From positions 1-6,459 of the forward strand of contig JABDPL010000067.1 of the NCBI GenBank assembly GCA_013042825.1: 6,459 bases of DNA, read 5' to 3'. Within the stretch, counting starts at the first letter, position 1, and the number at the start of each line of letters is the position of its first letter. The position numbers and the translations under genes are program-made. Below the pieces are notes generated by a model. It was not told the origin of the DNA. It did not search any database and worked only from the letters and a program-made list of their open reading frames with translations. The DNA comes from Flavobacteriaceae bacterium. Its GTDB lineage: Bacteria; Bacteroidota; Bacteroidia; Flavobacteriales; Flavobacteriaceae. Positions 1 to 4,953 of this stretch are shown here, one piece after another.

Positions 1-234
1 TTGCATTATCACGGTTTGAATGATAAATCTCCAAGGGCGGTAGCTTCGTCATTGCGAATAAACCCGTATTTCGTGAGCGAATATAGTAACGCGGCCCGAA
101 ATTACCCCATGAAAAAAGTGAGCCGTATAATTTCGATCTTAAGAGAGTTTGACGTCAAAAGCAAAGGCGTAGGGGCCAATGCGCTTCCGCAGCGAGACCT
201 TCTTAAAGAAATGCTCGTCAAAATCCTGAACTAG
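1..234 (+). CDS. holA: DNA polymerase III subunit delta, C-terminal fragment (5' end outside window)
   Basis: This is the last 77 residues of the delta subunit of the replicative clamp loader, which opens the beta sliding clamp and loads it on DNA. The visible part is the C-terminal helical domain that packs into the clamp-loader collar. The stretch reading INPYFVSEYSNAARNYP, then RIISILREFDVKSKGVG, and the final LLKEMLVKIL match the usual end of Bacteroidota delta subunits. The reading frame is open at base 1, and the TTG there is almost certainly an internal Leu codon, so the gene is cut by the window edge and not truncated in the genome. Its TAG stop overlaps the stop of the convergent kinase gene, leaving no space for a separate terminator between them. 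The family call comes from remembered family sequence. Confidence 0.88.
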   Translation: MHYHGLNDKSPRAVASSLRINPYFVSEYSNAARNYPMKKVSRIISILREFDVKSKGVGANALPQRDLLKEMLVKILN

Positions 235-974
235 CTTACATGCTCATAAGCGAAAAGAGCGGCACCAATGATGCCTGCATTGTTGAGGTTTTCAGCAGCG
301 ACTAATTTCGTATTGGCTGTTAAATGGCGCTTGAAGTCATCAAACTTCTTACTGATGCCGCCACCGAGGATGAACAAATCCGGATGCATTGTCCATTCTA
401 CATGATTCAGGAACTTATCGAATCGCTTAGCCCATTGTTTAAGGCTGAGATCCTCCCGCTTCCTGGCCGAGTCTGCGGCATATTTTTCAATGATGTCACC
501 ATCTTTCCAAAAGATGCGGCCAAGCTCGAAATTACGCAGCAACTTTCCATCGAAATATACACCTGAACCAATGCCCGTGCCAATGGTGACGGTAATCACC
601 AGGCCTTTATGTCCTTTTCCGGCACCATAGTTCATTTCTGCAATGGCTGCAGCATCGGCATCATTGACAACATAAAAATCCTGCCCGCAGCGCTTTTTAA
701 ATAGTTTATCGATTTTGGTCTTCTTCCACTCATCGTCAAGATTACTGCTCAATAATGCCTTTCCTCCCTTAACAACAGTAGGAAATGATACACCTACAGG
801 CCCTTTCCACTTGAAATGCTTAATGATCTTACAGACGGTTTTGGCAACCGCTTCCGGAGTTGCAGGTTTTGGAGTCGGTAAACGAAAACGTTCGCTCACC
901 ATTTCACCTGTTCTCGAATTGACTTCAGCTGCTTTTATGCCCGATCCGCCAATATCTATTCCAAGTACAATCAT
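231..974 (-). CDS. ppgK: ROK-family polyphosphate-type glucokinase (polyphosphate--glucose phosphotransferase-like)
   Basis: A cytoplasmic sugar kinase of 247 residues, the normal length for polyphosphate glucokinases, which phosphorylate glucose to glucose-6-phosphate with polyphosphate and often also ATP. Visible motifs in order are the first phosphate loop GIDIGGSGIK (5-14), the segment TPKPATPEAVA (34-44) typical of this subfamily, NDADAAAIAE (104-113) with the probable catalytic base Asp105, GTGIGSG (132-138) for the second phosphate site, LGGGISKK (203-210), and AGIIGAA (233-239). The Cys-rich zinc motif of other ROK kinases and repressors is absent, as expected here, and there is no N-terminal DNA-binding domain. 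Odd point: the hexose-binding ELGH motif reads ELGR (150-153), encoded CGC. The gene starts 3 bases after the DoxX stop, so it is the last gene of the methyltransferase-DoxX-kinase operon. Donor and sugar specificity are inferred from family resemblance. Confidence 0.82.
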   Translation of the reverse strand: MIVLGIDIGGSGIKAAEVNSRTGEMVSERFRLPTPKPATPEAVAKTVCKIIKHFKWKGPVGVSFPTVVKGGKALLSSNLDDEWKKTKIDKLFKKRCGQDFYVVNDADAAAIAEMNYGAGKGHKGLVITVTIGTGIGSGVYFDGKLLRNFELGRIFWKDGDIIEKYAADSARKREDLSLKQWAKRFDKFLNHVEWTMHPDLFILGGGISKKFDDFKRHLTANTKLVAAENLNNAGIIGAALFAYEHVS

Positions 975-977
975 ATG

Positions 978-1349
978 CTATTTCTTATCGATTGAGAATT
1001 TTCCTGGCCCGCCGATCAGGATCACTATAAAACCAAGAGCAAACAGAATTGCCATTTCCTTTTTCTGAAAAGGATCGGATCCGTGAACTATAAATGCAGC
1101 GACCAGCATGGTTATGATAACAGGAATGGTCGCCAGGCGTGTTTTGATGCCGATAAGGATCAGGATCGGACAGACGACTTCCCCAATCAATGTCAGGATA
1201 AGGGAGACTAAAGGTCCTACGCCAATCGGATCTGCAAACTCGATCGGACTTTCAAAGAGCATGTTGATTTTCGGAATGCCATGACGCAGCATGAGCAGGG
1301 AAAAGCCCACGCGCAATACGGTTAATGCCAATTTGGAATCTGGTTTCAT
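978..1349 (-). CDS. DoxX-family inner-membrane protein (short form)
   Basis: A 123-residue, very hydrophobic protein with four predicted membrane segments at about residues 7-23, 45-67, 72-89 and 99-114. This is the standard size and topology of DoxX/DoxD-like proteins. Family marks are the GE pair (56-57) at the second helix, the GIKTRLA turn (67-73) between helices 2 and 3, and the GKFSID ending (116-121). Members of this family are small membrane proteins, some linked to quinone-dependent oxidation or oxidative stress; the exact role of this one cannot be read from sequence. It lies 19 bases after the methyltransferase stop and 3 bases before the kinase start, so cotranscription of all three is likely. 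Residues 67-86 match residues 99-118 of the other DoxX protein in this window at 11 of 20 positions. Confidence 0.85.
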   Translation of the reverse strand: MKPDSKLALTVLRVGFSLLMLRHGIPKINMLFESPIEFADPIGVGPLVSLILTLIGEVVCPILILIGIKTRLATIPVIITMLVAAFIVHGSDPFQKKEMAILFALGFIVILIGGPGKFSIDKK

Positions 1350-1368
1350 ATATAGTTCGTGTTCTAAG

Positions 1369-2973
1369 TTATTTTCCTTTAATGAGATTAATACTTACCG
1401 TAGCGGTTTCATTGTCGGGGTACCTTCGGAAGAATCGAGCTTCGGTCCGCATACCGGCCTCTTCGATCAGCTGATTAAAAACATCTACTTCCAGTATGAA
1501 CTGATCGGAATATCCATGTGTGGCATCATATGCTGTAGACGCTGTTTTTCCTAGGTTCTTTGCTGTGATTTCCGGATTTATGGTATGCAATTCGATAACG
1601 AGCAACCCGAACTTTTCAATATAGGGTTTCCATTTCTTTAAATGCTCTAGCAGCGAATCTTCAACCAGGTCATTGCGAAGGCGTTTACCCCTGAACGCAA
1701 AAGCACCTGAAGACCGGCTTTTCCTGTTAGATGCTAAGGTTGGTTGCTGCCACATACGATTATGATCGAGGAATGTCCGCACGTTCAGAAGATCCCTGAG
1801 CTGTATGTTGTAGTCCTCTTCGAGATCCCTGGCTAATTTATCGGGATTGCCGATATCGCCCCAGATTACTTTAGCCCAAATATCGGCCATAATGAGATTT
1901 GCCCGTGTAACTTTCAGGGCGGCATCATTGAAATCAACACCCACGAGAAACAACGGATGATCATCGAGCATCTGTCCGCGCTCGGTCTGATTTTCTATTA
2001 CATCGAACATGTGCTGAATAAAGGCTCCATTCCCGCAGCCCATATCTAAAATTCCTTTGGGTTGCTGATCTATGGGTTTGTTAAACAATTCAATTATTAT
2101 TTGGTCAACAACCTTGAAATAGGTGGAATGTGCACCACCGCTTCCCCAGACATTCATCTCCCGGTGCACATGTTTTTCCGGGGTATCAGGAGAATTGGTT
2201 TTGAGGATGAGGGGATCACCAAATATCAACTCATCCAGATGAATCAATGAGGGTAGGTAGGAGACCGTGACACCATAGGCACTGGCCCGTTTAGCAAAGA
2301 ATAAGCCTTCATCCCTGAACTGATAGGTATCGTTCTTTTTTTTGAACCAGCCCAGGTGTGATAGGAAATCGAGTATCTTTTTAAAGCTTTCAGGATCCTT
2401 GTGATACTCCTGCGCCCTGAAGGAGGCCTCCATAAAATATTTATGGAAGAAGCCGTTCATGCCTAACATCACTATCAGCGGACCGGCAATCACACCTTCG
2501 ATATGCCTGAGGATCTGATCGCGAACCTCATCATCTCCTTCCGGATCGAGGCCAAAATCATCCTTAAACGCTTTAAACAGTTGCTCAAGTTTGTGAAATG
2601 CATCAGGGCCCAACCGCTCAGACGGGAATTTTGAAGCATAACTCATAAAATTAACAGCTTCCTCGTATACGGGTACATATGAAAAAGCGGTTTTGCTCTT
2701 CCCCGTTGTCGAATAGGTCACGTTCGTATTGTCCGGGCTCAATTCCTGAGTAAGCCAACCCTGGGAACACAGAATGCGTAAAGCAACATTTAGGTAGCCG
2801 TTATTGGCATTGAAGGCTTTAGCAAGCGCGTTTAAATCTGCCGATCCTTCTTTAAGAAGATGATCCAGCACGCCATTTTTATGCAGGCAAAAGGCTGTAG
2901 GTGCTGTCACCAAGCCGTCTAAATGCCTGAACAGGGTGCCACGAAGCTTGTCTTTATCTTTTTTGCTTAACAT
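1369..2973 (-). CDS. Class I SAM-dependent methyltransferase with duplicated N-terminal helical/winged-helix-like domain
   Basis: A large cytoplasmic methyltransferase, 534 residues from the start chosen here. The catalytic Rossmann domain is in the C-terminal half: motif I ILDMGCGNG (308-316), the acidic end of strand 2 in LVGVDFND (Asp347), VIWGDIGN (370-377) and strand VIELHTI (459-465), followed by a His-rich stretch DATHGYSDQ. The N-terminal 300 residues seem to hold two related units, one near residues 11-73 and one near 151-210; each begins R-x(4)-RH-x(2)-G and ends in a GWL/GWF helix. The layout recalls methyltransferase domains associated with polyketide enzymes, but no polyketide synthase is nearby and the substrate is unknown. 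The upstream in-frame ATG at 3010-3012 would add 13 residues, but it lies inside a terminator hairpin loop, so ATG at 2971-2973 (MLSKKDKDKLRG) is preferred. It is probably the first gene of an operon with the short DoxX protein and the kinase. Confidence 0.8.
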   Translation of the reverse strand: MLSKKDKDKLRGTLFRHLDGLVTAPTAFCLHKNGVLDHLLKEGSADLNALAKAFNANNGYLNVALRILCSQGWLTQELSPDNTNVTYSTTGKSKTAFSYVPVYEEAVNFMSYASKFPSERLGPDAFHKLEQLFKAFKDDFGLDPEGDDEVRDQILRHIEGVIAGPLIVMLGMNGFFHKYFMEASFRAQEYHKDPESFKKILDFLSHLGWFKKKNDTYQFRDEGLFFAKRASAYGVTVSYLPSLIHLDELIFGDPLILKTNSPDTPEKHVHREMNVWGSGGAHSTYFKVVDQIIIELFNKPIDQQPKGILDMGCGNGAFIQHMFDVIENQTERGQMLDDHPLFLVGVDFNDAALKVTRANLIMADIWAKVIWGDIGNPDKLARDLEEDYNIQLRDLLNVRTFLDHNRMWQQPTLASNRKSRSSGAFAFRGKRLRNDLVEDSLLEHLKKWKPYIEKFGLLVIELHTINPEITAKNLGKTASTAYDATHGYSDQFILEVDVFNQLIEEAGMRTEARFFRRYPDNETATVSINLIKGK

Positions 2974-2974
2974 C

Positions 2975-2989
2975 GGGTGATTGTCACCC
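2975..2989 (-). promoter_or_regulatory. Palindrome directly before the methyltransferase start codon
   Basis: On the minus strand the bases read GGGTGA-CAA-TCACCC, a perfect 6-bp inverted repeat with a 3-base centre, followed by one G and then the chosen ATG. As DNA it could be an operator; as RNA it could be a tight hairpin covering the ribosome landing site. Just upstream on the same strand is TATATTAG, one base away from the Bacteroidota -7 element TAnnTTTG, which would place a transcription start in or near the palindrome, but no convincing -33 element was found. The symmetry is seen directly; the function is inferred. Confidence 0.4.
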
Positions 2990-2990
2990 C

Positions 2991-3024
2991 TAATATAAAA
3001 AAACCTCCACATGTATGGAGGTTT
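2991..3024 (-). terminator. Rho-independent terminator after the GIN-domain gene
   Basis: In minus-strand sense the stem is AAACCTCCA, loop TACATG, then TGGAGGTTT, a perfect 9-bp hairpin followed at once by a run of T and then ATATTA. It begins 22 bases past the GIN-domain gene stop and separates the DoxX-lipoprotein-GIN operon from the methyltransferase operon. The AAACC and GGTTT ends could also give some termination on the + strand, but the strong U tract is only on the minus-strand transcript. Confidence 0.85.
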
Positions 3025-3046
3025 CTGAAATAAAGCAATTCACAAT

Positions 3047-3949
3047 TTAATCAAATAGTTTCACGGTTTGATTTTCATCATCTTCCGTTATAGTTAGCAG
3101 TAGTTTTTTTAAGCCGACTTTGTTTTTCTTATAAACCTTGGTTCCTACCGTCCAATTCTCTTTTCTCACGGAAAAGGGCATCATCGGAAAACCATAACTG
3201 AACTTGCTGCCATCGGGCTTCGGGCCGATTACGATAAAATGATTCCGGTTTGCCGAATTGTTTTTGATCCTGAACTTTATAAACCGGGCAGATTTGTCCT
3301 TTAATGTTGAAACCTCTGCCGACCTGAGAAACCTGCCATCGTCTTTTAGGCGAATGTCGTTTATCGTGGGATTCGAATCGCAGATCAGCCTTCCGCTTTT
3401 TGAAATGGTCCCTGATAATTGATCGGTAGGATTGACCTTGACATAACCCCAGCCCCAAAGATCGACATCGGCTGCCTTCAGTTTGAGTTGAGAGGCGTCT
3501 ACTTTGGAAAGTTCGGCTCTAATTTGAATGGCATCTGCCTCTCCGGTTATGCGCACCTCGCCTATAGGTGCGACCAACTCAAACGACCCGCCTTTCAGAA
3601 TGATATGGGTTTTATCATGCGTACCTGTCTCAACTCGTTTCAGTTCAGGTGCCCCAATATGAATAACCGCCTTCTTTGAAGGTGATATCCATTCTTTCTG
3701 ATCGAGGTGAAGAACCTTATCAACCACTTCTTTTTCAATGCGATCGAATATATTGGTGTCGGTTGTAATGGTTAGAAAACTCGTCGTGTCTTTTATAATG
3801 GTGACATGGGCATAAAAATTCAGTTTGATGGTTTCTACATCCTGGATGTCGAATGAACGCGTTTCAATGGTCTTATTCCCCTTAACCTGGGCCTGGGTTG
3901 TCATTAGTGTTGATAGCAGCAGAACTGCAGTTAAAATTCTCTTTTTCAT
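3047..3949 (-). CDS. Exported GIN-domain (DUF2807, putative adhesin head) protein
   Basis: A 300-residue exported protein. The N-terminus MKKRILTAVLLLSTLMTTQA is a signal peptide with probable cleavage after Ala20. Residues of about 33-205 form the repetitive beta-strand pattern of the GIN/DUF2807 domain: FDIQDVETIKLNFYAHVTI, then a ladder of short strands such as VRITGEADAIQIRAELSKVDASQLKL with a WGWGYVKV turn. This family is predicted to fold as a beta-helix-like head; its molecular role is not established. Residues of about 221-300 form a separate basic module with KPDGSKFSYG, NWTVGTKVY and a final LLLTITEDDENQTVKLF, which looks conserved in design but has no known function to me. There is no lipobox and no obvious type IX sorting tail, so a periplasmic location is likely. 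The gene starts 5 bases after the lipoprotein stop and ends before a strong terminator, making it the last gene of its operon. Confidence 0.78.
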   Translation of the reverse strand: MKKRILTAVLLLSTLMTTQAQVKGNKTIETRSFDIQDVETIKLNFYAHVTIIKDTTSFLTITTDTNIFDRIEKEVVDKVLHLDQKEWISPSKKAVIHIGAPELKRVETGTHDKTHIILKGGSFELVAPIGEVRITGEADAIQIRAELSKVDASQLKLKAADVDLWGWGYVKVNPTDQLSGTISKSGRLICDSNPTINDIRLKDDGRFLRSAEVSTLKDKSARFIKFRIKNNSANRNHFIVIGPKPDGSKFSYGFPMMPFSVRKENWTVGTKVYKKNKVGLKKLLLTITEDDENQTVKLFD

Positions 3950-3954
3950 TTGGT

Positions 3955-4341
3955 CTAATTTTTAGTGATTTGTGATTCTGTTGAATCGAATTTTGTTTGA
4001 TATAGGATTGTTTCCGGTTTGTAATCAAAAGGGATTAACCTGTTGTCCTGGTTTTCAAGTTCGAATTCAGAAGCATTTTTAACGAATTTGAATCGCAGTT
4101 GATTCTGAGCGGTGTTAATTTCCATAGTAGCCGTATAGATGCTGTCGCCGTTTTTATCGGTCAGTTGGAAATTTTCGTTCCAACTCAGGGGTGGCATATT
4201 TCCTCTTATGCCTATGGATTCCATGTTCTCAATCGTTCTGGCATCGAGTTCGAATGTGATTGTTTTAATATGTGTTTCCTGAACGCAACTACTCAGGCAT
4301 ATCAGGACTAACAACAGGATTATAAATGACTTGAATTTCAT
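3955..4341 (-). CDS. Small lipoprotein with CBM20/starch-binding-like beta-sandwich domain
   Basis: A 128-residue lipoprotein. The N-terminus has Lys2 and Lys4, a hydrophobic core, and the lipobox LSSC with the lipidated Cys19, followed by VQE. The mature part resembles carbohydrate-binding modules of the CBM20/AMPK glycogen-binding superfamily: IRGNMPPLSW (45-54), FQLTDKNGDSIYTATMEI (58-75), LRFKFVKN (82-89) and a late ENQDNR (96-101), in the same order as the family pattern in which a loading strand precedes a YKFV-type strand and a final xNR. It may bind an alpha-glucan or simply share the fold; no enzyme domain is attached. Its ATG overlaps the TGA of the upstream DoxX gene (ATGA at 4338-4341), suggesting translational coupling, and the GIN gene follows 5 bases later. 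The lipoprotein call is firm; the carbohydrate-binding call is tentative. Confidence 0.72.
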   Translation of the reverse strand: MKFKSFIILLLVLICLSSCVQETHIKTITFELDARTIENMESIGIRGNMPPLSWNENFQLTDKNGDSIYTATMEINTAQNQLRFKFVKNASEFELENQDNRLIPFDYKPETILYQTKFDSTESQITKN

Positions 4342-4844
4342 GATTTTGATGTTTTAGATTTAGCAATAGCCTTAGTCAGCAAATAATCAAAGCCAAACCG
4401 GCCCGACCCCAGATAGAGGTTATAACCAGCAACCCAGAGGAAGCCCATTGCCGGCAGCATACCCCAGGTTCCCTGTCCCCATTTCTGAAGGAATATGGCA
4501 ACAAGCATGGTGCACATAATTAAAAAGGATGCGATACGGGTTTTAAGTCCGAATGCCAGGAACAACCCGCCAACAGCTTCACTGAATGCACCCATCCAGG
4601 CAAAGAATACAGGGGCCATGGCGAATATTCCGCCATAGGCTGCCACATCCTCAGGAAACCATGCGGATACCTCGAAAAGATCGAGATTTTGACTTTCAGC
4701 GGTCCATGGCATGCCGAATTTTGATGCCCCGAAGTCAAGAGCCAGAAGCATGCCACAGATAAAGCGCATAATAGCGAAGAACAGATCGGCTATCCAGTGT
4801 TTTTGAAGAGTGGGTTTCAAAATTTTGATCACAAGAGATTTCAT
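4338..4844 (-). CDS. DoxX-family inner-membrane protein (long form)
   Basis: A 168-residue membrane protein with probable helices at about residues 20-38, 73-99, 103-120 and 127-145. Family marks are SEAVGGLFL (88-96), the GLKTRIA turn (99-105), TMLVAIF (112-118) and the ending GSGRFGFDYLL (146-156). Compared with the shorter DoxX protein in this window it has an N-terminal amphipathic leader and a longer loop between helices 1 and 2 with several acidic and aromatic residues (about 45-70), placing it with DoxX proteins of the DoxD-like size class. Biochemical function is not known from sequence. It is the first gene of the DoxX-lipoprotein-GIN operon; its TGA overlaps the next ATG. The 107-base gap upstream is the only sizeable spacer in the window and probably holds the operon promoter. 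Confidence 0.84.
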   Translation of the reverse strand: MKSLVIKILKPTLQKHWIADLFFAIMRFICGMLLALDFGASKFGMPWTAESQNLDLFEVSAWFPEDVAAYGGIFAMAPVFFAWMGAFSEAVGGLFLAFGLKTRIASFLIMCTMLVAIFLQKWGQGTWGMLPAMGFLWVAGYNLYLGSGRFGFDYLLTKAIAKSKTSKS

Positions 4845-4852
4845 GATAAGTT

Positions 4853-4878
4853 GTTTTACGGATTGTTTACCGCAAAAC
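4853..4878. promoter_or_regulatory. Inverted repeat in the leader of the DoxX-lipoprotein-GIN operon
   Basis: The arms GTTTTACGG and CCGCAAAAC flank an 8-base centre and match at 8 of 9 positions; the odd pair becomes G-U in the minus-strand RNA. The repeat ends 9 bases before the DoxX ATG. The minus-strand bases GAGTTTTG within and beside one arm differ at one position from the Bacteroidota -7 box TAnnTTTG, so this could be an operator over the promoter or a leader hairpin. No clear -33 element was seen. Confidence 0.3.
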
Positions 4879-4933
4879 TCTTATACTCTCGTAATACCAG
4901 CGACTTAATTCTTTCGAAGAGGTCTAATAATAC

Positions 4934-4953
4934 GATTTGAGACGTCTCAAATC
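4934..4953. promoter_or_regulatory. Perfect 20-bp palindrome at the end of the AraC-family gene
   Basis: The sequence GATTTGAGACGTCTCAAATC equals its own reverse complement over all 20 bases. It includes the last two bases of the regulator's TGA stop and lies at the upstream edge of the spacer before the DoxX operon, about 90 bases from the DoxX start. It may be a binding site for a dimeric regulator of that operon. Alternatively it may fold in RNA (8-bp stem, ACGU loop) and act as a weak terminator for the regulator gene; the bases after it in the minus sense (GTATTATTAG) are only moderately T-rich. Confidence 0.5.

Noticed and set aside
324..566. 80-residue open frame on the + strand
   Set aside because: It lies wholly inside the kinase gene on the other strand, has no recognisable domain, and the kinase frame shows clear conserved motifs.
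231..974. ROK transcriptional repressor instead of a kinase
   Set aside because: There is no N-terminal helix-turn-helix and no Cys-rich zinc motif; the length and TPKPATPEAVA segment fit the polyphosphate glucokinase group.
715..1068. 117-residue + strand open frame across the kinase and DoxX genes
   Set aside because: It spans the junction of two well-supported minus-strand genes and has no family pattern; a shadow frame.
1291..1554. 87-residue + strand open frame across the DoxX-methyltransferase junction
   Set aside because: Antisense to two real genes, with low-complexity Cys/Ser-rich content and no motif.
231..2973. Methyltransferase-DoxX-kinase operon as a polyketide or natural-product cluster
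   Set aside because: The methyltransferase recalls polyketide-associated domains, but no synthase, carrier protein, transporter or tailoring enzyme is present in the window.
3129..3458. 109-residue minus-strand open frame inside the GIN-domain gene
   Set aside because: It is another frame of the same strand, with a Gln/Arg-rich composition typical of a frame-shifted reading; the GIN frame has a signal peptide and continues through.
3550..3571. Inverted repeat CGCACCT ... AGGTGCG
   Set aside because: It falls within the GIN coding sequence, has no T run and no nearby gene boundary, and is likely fortuitous.
4520..4756. 78-residue minus-strand frame inside the long DoxX gene
   Set aside because: Same-strand shadow frame without motifs; the DoxX frame has four membrane helices and family signatures.
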